Below, piece by piece: positions 1 to 11,437 of a stretch of 64,000 bases of DNA (positions within the stretch are counted from its first letter, which is position 1; every line of letters begins with the position of its first letter). The notes under the pieces were generated by a model that saw only the letters and a list, made by a program, of their open reading frames with translations, ran no database searches and was not told where the DNA came from. The stretch lies in the NCBI GenBank assembly GCA_007644065.1, contig VJWN01000004.1, forward strand, positions 1,488,001 to 1,552,000, in the 5' to 3' direction. The stretch is from Margaritispora aquatica. Its lineage: Eukaryota; Ascomycota; Leotiomycetes; Helotiales; Discinellaceae. Both the position numbers and the translations under genes were made by a program.

Positions 1-605
1 CATTCTAAGGCACAAGTAAGCTACCAACAGTGATATAAGGCTATATTCTAACATATTAGAATTGCTTCACCCAAATCTAACACTCACTCTCATGGAACCA
101 AAAACTTCACGTGGTTATTCGCGATCTCAGCAGTGTTCACTATCCTCATCCAAAGGTGAGCATCACGATATACAAATACATGAAGCTCTTGCTCTAACAT
201 CAATTTAGTAACCCAAACTTTTCGGATGCTTCAACAGGCCAGCTTTTGGTTGGCGGCATTTCACAGTTTACAATGCTCGTTCTACTATGCCTGATGCTCG
301 GGTCATTCTCACACATTATCAAGCAAGAAAACACAAAGTCCAACTCGGTTAGCAGTAGGAGAGTGTTGGTCCCACTCGTCATTGCATCAGCTGCCATATT
401 CATATGTAGCATATACCGATTTTCTAGCGCAGCCATTGGATCAAGCTTTCCTATGCTACAGAGCGAAACAGTGTCGGTCAACCTCGACAGCTGTATGTGC
501 TTGGCGGCATCCATTGTGTTCAATTTTTATCATCCTGGAGTTTGGATAAAGAGGCAGAGTCTGAAGCCTCACCCGTTTCTGTCCATAGAGAAGTCGCCAG
601 TATGA
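1..605 (+). CDS. RTA1-like membrane protein, 3' part (5' end outside window)
   Basis: This is the C-terminal part of a fungal RTA1-like (lipid-translocating exporter family) multi-span membrane protein; members are linked to lipid traffic and resistance to membrane-active drugs. I join exons ..15, 60-155 and 209-605 across two GT-AG introns of 44 and 53 nt, with phases that fit. Hydrophobic spans are visible in 'FTWLFAISAVFTILIQ', 'FTMLVLLCLMLGSF' and 'VPLVIASAAIFICSIYRF', followed by 'IVFNFYHPG', which matches the end of the last helix in RTA1 proteins ('FN..HPG'). The tail after it is short. The usual Asp and Glu of the family core ('D..S...Q', 'R..E') are not obvious here, so the copy is divergent and may be decayed. 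The start lies before position 1. Confidence 0.6.
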
Positions 606-1530
606 TCACAGGATCCAGTGTCATTATGACCTCGAAAGATAAATCCGGCTCGGTTGACACGGACCCCGTTCACCGACTACGATGTCTACGGATCCGAAGT
701 TAGGACTATTCCACGCTTCCATAGCCAAGCGAGACTAGATACCTTAAAACACACTAGATCAAGGGATTAAAGACCGATCACAGGATTGTGGGCGTGTAAG
801 AGCACTACCCAACGCTATTTAGGAGAACTGATCACTTGATGTGAGAAGGATTTCTGGAAGTTCGGTTGCAGTATTGGCACCTTTATGGATGGCCTTGATT
901 ATCACTAACTACTCAGGTTAGATGTTTAGATCTATCTCATTCCTTCACATATTAATTATGTTTGGTACGATAAAATGTTGTTTAGCAGAACTGCGGAAAC
1001 TCAAAGGGAGTGAGGCTAGTACCTCCGTATCTAGTAGATAAGCGTTTTAAGAATATAGCTATTGGCTTCAAAAGTTTCTTTCAGAGTTCAAACGTGAAGT
1101 AAGAAAAGATGTTGAGAAAGAATATGAAATGTCTCTACTGCAAGTGGTCGTACGATAACGGACCTGGAGAGAAATAAGGTTGGTGACGTTTACGATAAAC
1201 TTTTTAGCCGACTCCACAATCGCAGTGGGCTTGACTCGGCTCAAATGTTATCGAGGGGTCCTCGGGTTAAGAACCAAAATCATATCATATCCTCCCTTTG
1301 TACAATATATACTAAACACCACAACTTTGTTGTTCGTATACAGTTCTTCTTCTATCTGGTGAAATTTTCCGTCTGCAATTGCTGTCATAACATCCGCCAG
1401 CAATCACAACACACCGCTTTGTGATTTGCAACACTAACTTGTTGCGCACCACAATCACCCAGTTGTAACCCACCGCTTGCTGCAGGAACAGCTAGCACAC
1501 GACCTGCCTACCCTTGTGAACAAGATAAAA
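606..1530. other. intergenic, 5' region of the flavoprotein fusion gene
   Basis: No supportable gene. Only short, unconvincing frames are present. The last 150 bases are C/A-rich, as is common in fungal promoter/5' UTR sequence. Confidence 0.5.
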
Positions 1531-3417
1531 ATGGCAGAGCATCCTCACTCTCTTCGAAACCGGTTCGTGAACGATCTGCCGAAGACAGCGTCCTCGTCTT
1601 CCATCATAGACATGCGAACCCCCGAGTCCCCAAAGCTTCGAGTCCTGGTGGCATCGAATGGGTCAAAAGATGTGGCACAAGCACTTGCACTGGTCGTTCG
1701 ACTGTCTCGAAACCCAAAGATCGAAACTAGAGCTATCATCGATGAAGAAGCGTGGCCGGCCCATAGACTCTCCCAGGAAACTCTGGCGTTGAAGAACAAA
1801 TGTTTCAAATCGTATAAGGAAACGGACGAGGCACTCAAGGGCGTCGAGAGGTCACAAATCGAGTTCTATAAACAACAAGCATATGAGTTATGTGACTGGG
1901 CAGATATGCTGGTACTGGCACCAATCGATGCGGACACTTTTGCAAAGATGCTGCATGGCATAACGGATTGCTTGTTGCTGGAAATTCTGCGTGGTTGGGA
2001 CGTCTCCAAGAAAATACTGCTTGTACCGGGTATGACAACTTGCATGTGGGAGAATCCCATGACGAAAAAGCAGTTAAGCAAAGTTCGAAGGAAATGGCAA
2101 TGGGTCAGAGTTATGCCACCGATATTATGGTACTACGAAGAGAAAGGATCTTCCAAAACGTTTCTGGCATGGGATGGTTTCAATGAGTTGGTGGATGTGA
2201 TCAAAAACCAAGCGGAGCTTATGTCAATCGGACACGACGTTGATATCGCAACATCTGGAGCAGCTACTCTGGCAAGGTGTAATGTTAGGACAGAGGCTAG
2301 TCTTCCACCAGAAATATGGACCCTTATATTCGAGCGAATTGGCGATTGGGAACTTGCAACAGCTTTGGATGTGTATGCAAATATCCCGACACCTCCAGAA
2401 TGGTTACCAAAGACCAATGGACTAAAGGATGAATTGCATGTGTACATGCACGAGTTGGAGTGGACGATCCTTACCAAGAAAACTCCTCAAATCATCCAAA
2501 AACTAAAAACGGCACCAGAGAATATGCGCTTTCTATCGAGTCTTTGCGTCAAGCTAGTCATCAAATTCTGCCTGACTGACCTCCTTACATATCTGGAGGT
2601 CAACTTCAAAGATGTTTTCTGGGCATCTTTTGGACAGAAACTACTACCTACCAAAGCCTCAGCTGTATATGGACGTACAGAAATCTTGGAATGGTGGAGA
2701 ACATCTCCAACGTTCCTGTCAAAAGACTACACAGCCGAAGCAGTCGACGGAGCCTCCAAATCTGGATTCGTTCATGTCCTTGATTGGTGGCTGAAATCTG
2801 ATCTAACTATAAAGCATACCGAGGCCGCTATGGAGGCAGCGTCATCAAAAGGACATATACATGTTCTCGAGTGGTGGAAGCAAGCAGGACATCAAGCAAG
2901 TATCTTCGATGCAGAGAGTCGACATCGACACGGAAGCACGTCAGAAGGAGATGGTCATATCACGCCCTCAGAAGCACTTCGTCTCAAGCCAGGCAAATCC
3001 TTGCTCTTTGCCGCTCAGAACAACCACCCTTCTGTCCTGCGCTGGTGGGATAATTCTGGCATTCCTACCACGCACGGCGAATCGGTAGCTAGGATCGCAT
3101 CGCAGCATGGTCACGTAGCAGTCCTCGACACATGGCGAGAGATAAAAGGCGAGAAAATGGCCTATGACTGCAAGGTCCTAGTTGAGCCTACGAAGAACGG
3201 ACATGTGAATGTCCTGGAATGGTGGAAGAAGTTCAGCAGAGGCGAGGATGGGAGGACGAGTGGCAGAGTTGAATATAAGACCTGTGATATTGAAGAGGCA
3301 CTTGAGGACAGTGTGGGTAGTGATGATACTGCGTTTGAGGTCAAGCGATGGTGGGCTCAAAATGGGTTGAATTTAAATATCCCGGTTCATGAGTGGACGA
3401 AAATCAAGGTTTTGTGA
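1531..3417 (+). CDS. Hal3/PPCDC-like flavoprotein fused to F-box-like and ankyrin-like repeats
   Basis: Single-exon gene, 628 aa from the ATG at 1531 (AAAATGG context); an open frame extends upstream to 1477 but without ATG. Residues about 36-235 resemble the homo-oligomeric flavin-containing Cys decarboxylase fold of Hal3/phosphopantothenoylcysteine decarboxylase: 'WADMLVLAPIDADTFAKM', 'LLEILRGWD' and 'PGMTTCMWENPMT' (family 'PAMN..MW'). In that motif the catalytic Asn is Thr; the catalytic His before 'ELxxWAD' and the C-terminal 'CG..G.GAM' loop are also missing, so decarboxylase activity is unlikely although FMN binding could remain. Residues about 258-285 ('SLPPEIWTLIFERIGDWELA') look F-box-like. 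Residues about 340-628 hold ankyrin-like units ending in 'VLEWW', 'VLDWW' or 'VLRWW'. I infer a binding or adaptor role, perhaps in ubiquitin ligation. Confidence 0.75.
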   Translation: MAEHPHSLRNRFVNDLPKTASSSSIIDMRTPESPKLRVLVASNGSKDVAQALALVVRLSRNPKIETRAIIDEEAWPAHRLSQETLALKNKCFKSYKETDEALKGVERSQIEFYKQQAYELCDWADMLVLAPIDADTFAKMLHGITDCLLLEILRGWDVSKKILLVPGMTTCMWENPMTKKQLSKVRRKWQWVRVMPPILWYYEEKGSSKTFLAWDGFNELVDVIKNQAELMSIGHDVDIATSGAATLARCNVRTEASLPPEIWTLIFERIGDWELATALDVYANIPTPPEWLPKTNGLKDELHVYMHELEWTILTKKTPQIIQKLKTAPENMRFLSSLCVKLVIKFCLTDLLTYLEVNFKDVFWASFGQKLLPTKASAVYGRTEILEWWRTSPTFLSKDYTAEAVDGASKSGFVHVLDWWLKSDLTIKHTEAAMEAASSKGHIHVLEWWKQAGHQASIFDAESRHRHGSTSEGDGHITPSEALRLKPGKSLLFAAQNNHPSVLRWWDNSGIPTTHGESVARIASQHGHVAVLDTWREIKGEKMAYDCKVLVEPTKNGHVNVLEWWKKFSRGEDGRTSGRVEYKTCDIEEALEDSVGSDDTAFEVKRWWAQNGLNLNIPVHEWTKIKVL

Positions 3418-4929
3418 CCAGTGGGAATTGATCCGGGATATGTTAATGCGCAAAAACTTGTGCTGGCAAGGCAAAGTGGTATTAAGTGAGCAGAAATTTA
3501 CATCATACCTCCATGTTGAGCCCCATCATTTTCATAAATTTGGTACCTTTCACTTGAGATTTCCTTGTCTTGGTGTCCTGGACGAGTTAGCAGTTTGGAA
3601 CAGATCATGCTCGCTGGCTGCTATGGCGAGAATGCGGCTCCAGGTTTAATCGGGAATTTTCGGTAAAATGTTTTCTGCAGGGTTTGAATGGTTCTGTTGT
3701 GTTATGTGAGGTTGTGCGATGGCAGTCGTAAGAGTGAGGCATGGAGGAAGCGAAAATGAAAGTCATATCAGTCGTGTCATGTGCTGGAAATACAGTGCTC
3801 TCCTTCTCTCCCAGTGCATTACTCCACTTTCAAACTCGGTTCGTCCAAGTATTCGATTCTGATAAATTTGCACGCTCCCCCTTTGCTGTTCTTCTTCGAC
3901 TTAAGATCTTCATTTACACTCAACATAAATTGTTCTCTGCGTTTCAATCGAGTAAATCGAATAAATAGCTCGAATGTTGTTTGTTTGCTTGCTTTAAAGT
4001 GTCGGAACACTAACTGCAGTGTCACATTAGAGAAGAGCACACTTCCATTCTTTTCGTCGCTCGCAAAGAGTAAAGTACAGCAGGATGTCAGTTGGAAGCA
4101 GACAGCTTCTAGAATGTGTCAAAGAGTAGTGCATCCATGAGATCGTCAGAAGAGAATATCAAAACTGAGATTTGAGAAGGAAACCATTTCTTCCTGGACT
4201 TTCTATTTTGGTTACTTTGACGCAATATTTCGATTCTCTTCTCCGCACCATACAGCAAACAAGATTCGAGTCTGTGCAGATGATTCTGCTCTGGATTTCA
4301 TCCTACGTACAACGCAAACATGCAAACATCTCGTGTGAGTGCTAGTAGCCGAGCATGCTCTTACTTCCCATCGCCTTGCTCGAGAGTTGTCCGCAATCTT
4401 CGGTCGCTCTCGTGCGATGCCATGTCCACAAATTCAAGTATCTTGCCCGCTTGGCTCGGGAGCTTCGTTCAATATTCGTCAAGTTCTTGTCTTGGCCAAA
4501 CTCAGGAAATATAAATGTTTTCATTTCTTACTTCAATTTCGAGGTGGTTTGGTGGCGAAGCTGCAAGGGCAGGGCAGGTCGAATTGCAACAGTGTGATGA
4601 GTTACCACAGAGCCCAATCACAAAGGAAAATTCGCGCCTGAAACAGTCTTCGACTGCCTGTGGACAAAACCATGGAATCGCTGTATGGGATTCTCAGGAT
4701 GAGACGACACGATGGCATCAGTCTTTAATCTTTAAGTGTGCTAAAACTATTTACTCTTGCAGAATTTCTCTGACTCGATAATTGACAGGACATTTCAAGA
4801 GGTTGAGAATCTCATATATGATGTCAAGCACAAGTACCGGCAATTCTCTATATATGTGACCAGGTCTGGCAAGCACATGAACCAAGGAGGTTTCTAAGCT
4901 CTAAACAAGACCATTCTACTAAACCATAG
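3418..4929. other. intergenic, no gene recognised
   Basis: About 1.5 kb of short overlapping frames on both strands with no recognisable protein. The missing first exon of the DUF6536-type gene should lie near its right end, but I could not place it. Confidence 0.4.
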
Positions 4930-7206
4930 GAAATGCGGTTGGGAAAAGGGCTTGCGAATGGCTGCTTACACATGTGCAGTAATACTTGTCGCCAACATAG
5001 TATTCACCGTCTGGGCCGCTTATCATTCCAAAAGTGGTATTAATGTTGGAATCATCTACCTTGGAGACTGTCAAAAGGTCCACGTTATCAACAGCTCTTT
5101 CCATTTTCTCATTAACACCCTGAGCACTATGCTATTCGCGGCAAGTAATTATACCATGCAGTTTCTTTCGGCGCCAACCAGAGAAGAGATTGATGTTGCT
5201 CACCGGCAAAAGAAAAGTTTGACCATTGGTGCATTGAGTATTCACAGCATTTCTGGAACGAAAAACAAGATTTTGCTTTTGCTACTTACTTTATCGACTT
5301 GGCCTTTGGCCTTCTTGTGAGTAACCGCATCCATTCCACTACTGTCGCTTTCTACTGTTGGTAAACACATGTTTATGAGCCATTCCCCGTTCGACGATAG
5401 CAAGCTGACAGATGATACGAGATGGAATGCCGCTGTGTGTAGTACCAGTGTTTCCAGAATTACGGGTCATGGTGGTTTTCTAGTAACGGAAGGCTTCCTA
5501 AAACTCCGTTCTGTGGATTGCTCCCATACCATACTTTATGGTGACATTGATCTTTGGAGGCAATCAAACACGAATGATTTTTAATTCGATCCAGTCGTAT
5601 CATTCGATAGTTTGCTGTCCAACAATCCTCACACAACTTTTTGCCAAGCAGCACAATCGATGCTCAGTCTTTTTAACGATGGTCTTCTTAGTTTCCTAAC
5701 TCAGGCTGACTGTAAAAAATATTATATAACAGCTGCCCAAAACGGAACGGAGTATGATTCGTTCGGCAAGCTGACTGATCTCCTCGCTATAACTTCATCG
5801 TCTTCATCAAATCAAACGTTTTTGGAAGCTTGGAGAAGTCGGCCTGATGCAAAAAACATAGCCCCAACAGTCGATGTCTGGGCTTGTGGCTGGACGACAA
5901 ACTTCAATTGCCAAATGAAACTTGACGATGATGGCACTAATGGTAATTGGACAATTGGATACAGTCGCTCGCAAATTGAGTTTTGTCTACTAAAATCCAC
6001 GAAAGAAAACGAGTCTTGTGAGCTACATTCCGCAGTCATGATCATGATTGTGGTGATCTTATGCAATGCAGTCAAACTTGTTTGTATTCTCTGTGTCATC
6101 GGAGACGCTCATCGAGTTCCACTGGCAACGGTAGGGGATGCAGCAGCTTCATTTCTTCAAGACGAAGACCCAATCACGAAATGCCAAGGTTTGACCTATA
6201 CACATGTGGTCAAGCAGAAGCACCGAAAGTCAACGTCGTTTGCGAAACAATTTTCCAGCGCATCGAGATGGTCCAAAGACAAGCGAGTTCCTCGTTGGTT
6301 TCAAGCCGCTTCCCTACCAAGGTGGCTAGGGGCTATGATATCGTAGGTCTATTACGCCTCACCATCACTCGCCATGATTGGCATCTAATTACAATTGCTC
6401 ACCACTAATTCATTCGTAGTTTTGGAGGTTCACTGACTGCCTTCACTACCTTCCTGATCTAGGCGAATACCTAGCATCTCTAGTCTTTTCCATACAAGTC
6501 TCTATGGGGTTATGAAGAACTTGGCGTTGCAATGGGAATTTTGGGGATTTTCCCTTGGCAAGGAGGCAGAACGCCTAGCTACGCATTTTACTCTCCCAGA
6601 ATATTCCTACTCATGGCCACCGTGGTGAACAGCGTGCAGCTCCTTCTGTCATGGTTCTATTTTCTATTCAACGGCCTTTTCGCTTCCATTGCTGCGACAG
6701 TCAAATTAAGCAACCTCAGCACAACGCGAAAATCACTCAGGACCTCGAACCCTTCCGGCTCTCAACGTGCTACATACTGGCTAACACTACCTTGGAGATA
6801 CAGCATTCCAATAGCATTATTCAGTATTGTTTTTCACTCGCTTGCATCCGAGATTATATACGTCTATCGCCGGAAGGTGATCGGTATGTTCGGCACGCTC
6901 GACGTGGATAGTTATCTTGAAGTCGTGTGGCAGCCTTTCTGGCTCTCGATTTTCATGGTATTTGGATGGTTCGTCTTTTTCGTTGCATTCTGCTTGGGCT
7001 TTCGCAAACTCTCTCCTGGAACAATCATACGCAACAATAGTCTCGCGATTAGTGCAGCGTGTCACCCACCTCCCGATGACGAGGATGCAGCTTCCAGGCC
7101 GGTCAAATGGGGTGCTGTCAGCCACGAGACGGATGAGGGACCGGGACACTGCTGTTTGAAAAGCTTGGAGGTTGAAGAACCGAGAGATGGGGGTTGGTAT
7201 GAATGA
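4930..7206 (+). CDS. DUF6536-family multi-span membrane protein, possibly decaying
   Basis: Recognised by the N-terminal DUF6536 pattern: 'GWEKGLRMAAYTCAVILVAN', then 'LGDC', 'INTLSTMLFAASNYTMQFL', 'SAPTREEIDVAH' and 'LTIGALSIHSI'. Supported exons are 4930-5316, 5443-5540 (intron 126 nt), 5595-6345 (intron 54 nt) and then 6420 onward. The last part (about 6493-7206) has the family's C-terminal helices and the block 'SGSQRATYWLTLPWRYSIPI'. Two problems stand out. No ATG-bearing first exon could be placed before the acceptor at 4928-4929. In the frame that joins 6420 to the last exon there are three TAG stops at 6460, 6472 and 6481, with family-like sequence on both sides and no canonical intron to remove them. 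Either an unusual short intron or inactivation explains this. Members occur at fungal membranes; their function is unknown. Confidence 0.6.
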
Positions 7207-7466
7207 ATGATACGCGAGAAAGAATGGCTGAAAAATAGTACGTTCGTATTTTGTAGGATGCTTTAGCGCTATGCGAAGGCTTTCTGGGGAATGGTTGGTA
7301 TTTTCTGTGTTCTGTTAAAAGGGCGATCGCTCGTGTGGATGAAAGTCTCACACTATAATGCCTTATAAGATTTACATTTGTCGCTGGAATTTCCCATTTC
7401 TAAACAGGGTTTCCTGTCTCAATATTAAGAACCTAGTCATACAAAACTCGCTGCAATACCGCACAC

Positions 7467-8279
7467 TCACTTCCAATTCTCCTCATCTTCCCACTCATCC
7501 TCATCACTCATCAAACACGCCATAACAGCCTCAAACTCCACCGCGCTCTTCAATACCGTCTCACTCCCCCTCGTCATCAACCACCCACTCCTAAACACCG
7601 TCCCATCATCCCCCTCAAACCCATCGCTGATCTGCGCAAACCGAACCCTGAAATCAAGTCCCCTTCTCCCCCTCACCATCTCCATACCCCTTCCCCTCCA
7701 CGCTTCAAGAAGACTCCCATGCCAAACCTGGCCCTCCCTCACCGCGTCCCCATCAACACTCACCCACAACGCATGCAGCGAGATCGACTCCGCTAGCATC
7801 CCGAACGCGAGTCTCGTCATTTCCCTCCCACTCTCCGCTCCTCCCTCACCACCAAACTCAACACCAACACCTTCCCACCCTGCCCTCGACTCAACAAGAT
7901 GCATCCTCACCCTCCCCACGTACTTCCTCGCCACAGGCCCAATCTCCCGCAATCGCGCATACATGTCCGGGACACTCTTGAACGTTAAAGTGCGGTGCGC
8001 GTACCACAGCGCGAGCGCGTCTTCACGCAAGACTCTGCAGGTCTGCGCGAGCGCTTTGAAGGCTCGGTGGTGAGGCAGGTAGGTGCTGTTGTAGAGGTCC
8101 ACGTGGGTGGCGAGGGATTGGGAGGTGGAGGCGGTCGGGAGTGGGTGGAAGTGTGACCATATTTGAAGCCGGAGCTCTGGGTGTAGTGTTGAGAGGGTCG
8201 GTTTTGATCTTGAGGGGTTGTGGCTGTTGTGGTTATTGTGGGCGTGAGACTGGGTGAGTGGGTTGGTGGTGAGTGACAT
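7467..8279 (-). CDS. 2EXR-like (F-box-like) protein, paralogue 1
   Basis: Single-exon gene, 270 aa from the ATG at 8279; the frame is open further upstream but has no ATG. A Ser/Asn/His-rich N-terminus precedes 'LSTLHPELRLQIWSHF', the 2EXR/F-box-like start 'LP.E.R..IW'. This is followed by 'LAQTCRVLREDALALWYAH', 'GPVARKYVGRVRMHL', 'LAFGMLAESISLHALWVSV' and 'GLDFRVRF'. The order of blocks is shared with three other genes in this window (36679, 46902 and 50874), so they are paralogues. The C-terminus is acidic. Such proteins are common in Pezizomycotina; most have no known function. It is divergent from the TLC gene at 9552. Confidence 0.7.
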   Translation of the reverse strand: MSLTTNPLTQSHAHNNHNSHNPSRSKPTLSTLHPELRLQIWSHFHPLPTASTSQSLATHVDLYNSTYLPHHRAFKALAQTCRVLREDALALWYAHRTLTFKSVPDMYARLREIGPVARKYVGRVRMHLVESRAGWEGVGVEFGGEGGAESGREMTRLAFGMLAESISLHALWVSVDGDAVREGQVWHGSLLEAWRGRGMEMVRGRRGLDFRVRFAQISDGFEGDDGTVFRSGWLMTRGSETVLKSAVEFEAVMACLMSDEDEWEDEENWK

Positions 8280-9551
8280 ATTGTGATCAGATGCTGAAGC
8301 TGAAGCTGAATCTGAGGCTGTGGTTTCGTTTGTAGCAATTGATCGATTGAATTGATTTTGAATTGGCTTTATAGTTCTTGAAAGTTGGTGAGTTCTTGTC
8401 TGTAGATTTCTGGGCAATTGACTGGAGACTTTATAGCTTTTGCGACCTTGGCGAATTATTGCTTCTGTTCAGGCAGCAGAGCCAATGGGGGGTGTGGCAG
8501 TTGCGGGTTTGTGATTGAAGGGGGCGTCGCTTAATTTAAGCGAGTAAGCCCCTTGAGTTGCTTCAACTTTTACTCTACTCCTTGGCTATGTAATAGCTTT
8601 GTATGCGATGGGATTTTATCACAGCAACTTATAAGTAAAACGATGTTCCTCGTACGAGTATTTTAGCCGTGTGGTTGTTTTGGGATAGAAACTAAGTGGC
8701 TAACTCAAAAGTCTAGTTACTCCTAGTACTTGACAACTGGGACTGATAAACTGGATCCTTATAAGATCATAGAGTAAGTGCCAGTATGAAATGAATCTTC
8801 ATGTTACAAGCCTAGTGATAAATAACCAGAGAGTAGGGTGTCTTAAGCTCTGAAGAGGTACAAAGTAAACAAAGCACCGCCACATCTCAACCTAGGTTCA
8901 GCCACAGACCTCGGGAAAGCTATTCCTTTTCAGCAATGAACTGAATCCCTGCAGAACCCTTGATGCATTTCCCAAACTCGGTCAGATCCAAACAAACGAG
9001 AACTCTCCTTCACCTTCACCTTCACCTTCTCGTTCACTTCTCGTACTGTCCTCCGTACTCGTACAACACAATCAACATGAAAGATCCATAGATCTTTCGT
9101 GTTATGTTTTCGTACCTCGTACAGCATGCTCGTTGCCGATTAAAACCAACCAGATGACACGATACCAAGCAAACACTACACTCAGCCCCAATCCAAACAA
9201 AGTCCAAGTGTCGTCTTATCGGGGTTGACGTAGCATTTCCTCCATTGGTTTCACCACGGGAATGGTTAGCCCGCTCTCCCGGTCATGTTTGAAAAGGTCA
9301 AGATGGACGCCTGGACTTGCTAGGCTAAGCTGACGCTTTGCGCTTTGCCGGAAGCTTGGGGAAAGAGCGTTATTGTCATGACTCGGACTATATAAACCTA
9401 TGCCATTCCCCGGACTCCGGGACTGGTTCAAGAATTGAGGGACATTCCCTAGATAATTGTTGACTGATGTAAGTACTGAATGTGTAGCGGTGATATATAC
9501 ATTGCTGACTAGATATCCAGCTCGCTCCATTTCTACCCCTCACCCGCAACG
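8280..9551. promoter_or_regulatory. shared upstream region of two divergent genes
   Basis: About 1.3 kb between the divergent starts at 8279 and 9552. No coding frame is convincing. It contains a short CTTCAC-type repeat near 9007-9030. Confidence 0.4.
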
Positions 9552-10508
9552 ATGCTCGATCCATTCTTCCCTCCCATACCGGCACTTGTGTCTCTCGTTA
9601 CGCCGCTGTGTAATAAGCTACACCTGTACTCGCTACCCCTCCATATCCACGAGATACTGTTCGCATTCGGTTTCTACCATTCCATATTCGAATACATAGC
9701 TCCACCGCTGTCCAGCCTATTCCTCACCACTCGTTACACCAAGCTCTCCTACGAAAGCAAGCTAAGATGGAACATGCACTGTGCGTCCATGGTCCAAAGC
9801 TGCGCTATCTGCGTGCTTGCTTTGTGGACAATAGCGAACGATAAAGAGAGAGCAAGCATGGATCTCGAAGAGCGGATGTGGGGATATACCGGCGCAGCCG
9901 GCCTCGTTCAGGCCCTAGCAACGGGGTACTTCCTCTTTGACCTCGTGGTTATGGTGCGCTATCTGGACGTATTCGGCATGGGGATGCTAGCACACGCTTT
10001 AAGCTGTCTCGTCACCTACACCCTAGGATTTGTATGTTCCATGGTGGTGAGTGTTTCTGTTATATTTCACTAATATCTCCCTTCTCTCTCATAGCGGCCG
10101 ATTTTCAACTACTACGGCTGCGTATTCATGCTCTACGAGCTCTCAACCCCATTTCTCAACATCCACTGGTTCTTCGACAAGCTGGGCATGACAGGCACCA
10201 AGGCGCAACTGTACAACGGCCTTACGCTGCTTGGTGTATTCTTCAGTGCTAGACTGGTGTGGGGCGCGTATTCGTCCTTTAATATCTATAGGGATGTGTG
10301 GCAAGCGCTGCATTTCACGGATGCGATGAAAACGTCTACGAACGCGGAGATGATGCGGTTTGGGCTCGACAGGAGCTTGCCGATGTGGTTGGTGGTGATG
10401 TATATGAGTGGGCATGTGATTTTGCAGGCTTTGAATGTCTGGTGGTTTGGCAAGATGATTGCGGCTGTTAAGAAGAGGTTCGTTAAGAAGGTGGAGAAGA
10501 AGGCCTGA
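9552..10508 (+). CDS. TLC-domain membrane protein
   Basis: Two exons, 9552-10046 and 10095-10508, joined across a 48-nt GT-AG intron in phase 0; 302 aa. The start ATG is the first in frame. About seven hydrophobic segments and the TLC (TRAM/LAG1/CLN8) core are visible: 'LRWNMHCASMVQSCAICVLA' early, 'GYFLFDLVVMV' in the middle, and across the splice 'RPIFNYYGCVFMLYELSTPF' with 'LNIHWFFDKLGM', typical of TMEM56/TLCD-like fungal proteins. The Lys/Arg-rich tail 'KKRFVKKVEKKA' resembles an ER-retention-type ending. Likely an ER membrane protein acting on or sensing sphingolipids or other lipids; the substrate is not predictable. It lacks the full Lag1 ceramide-synthase motif. Confidence 0.85.
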
Positions 10509-11437
10509 GCGAGTTGGTGACGATGGGATGTATGAATAAGCGTTTTAGCGTCATCGTATTAGCATTACAAGCGTTTAGAAATACATTCTATTGATTCTGT
10601 CTCTTTCCAGATTTCTACATTCGGCGCAGCACTGGGAGCTTGAGAGAATCACAAGCAGGGTTCTATACCAAAACATCTAGCACGAATCCACAAGTCAACT
10701 AGTTCTCATCTCCAACATGGCGACCCACCAGATTTGTATCGGTCTATCGTTCTATCGTTCTGACTTCATGCCAACAACAGCATATATACATATACACCAC
10801 TCTAACGAAGACTTGCGTATCTCTATCCCACCGCCAGAAGCAACTCTCCAGTTCCTACTCCCACATCCCCACTATTGCTTAACCCCCCCCCCCAATACTA
10901 CGCTATCCCCGTGCGAGCGAGTCTAGCTTACCATACACCAAAAGCCAAGAGCGAGGCGCTTCACTCACAAAGTAGCTGAAAATAAGCGAACATCGAACTA
11001 AACAGGACACAAGACAAATGACCTTCGAATTCACTTCCTGATGAATCTATCTAGATCTTTATATCCAGAGGAAGGAGGAGGAAGAGGAAGAGGGAGTAGA
11101 GACGGGAGGGAATCACTGGTCACTTGCTGTACCTTACTTGACTGTATTTCTGCGGTAGTGCGAGCGGGCAATAGTTTGAATTTTGATCTTTGACTTGATT
11201 CTTGTTGCGTGTGGAAAGTCATGGTTGTTTGGGTGGGAAGTGTTGGATTGGATGGATATGACAAACGTCAGTGGTAGGAAGTGAAAAATGACAAAATGTA
11301 CCTAGTCTACGAAATTCACCTTGCATACCGTTTCTGGTTTCGTTATTCTTGTAACCTTGGCGGAATGGCGTTCTCAGTTAACAATAATTGCGATGATCTT
11401 TAGTGGTTTCGATTTTCGTATATTTCGAAAGTAACTA
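10509..11437. other. intergenic between converging 3' ends
   Basis: About 0.9 kb between two convergent genes. No gene seen. It contains a run of about 11 C at 10883-10893. Confidence 0.5.
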
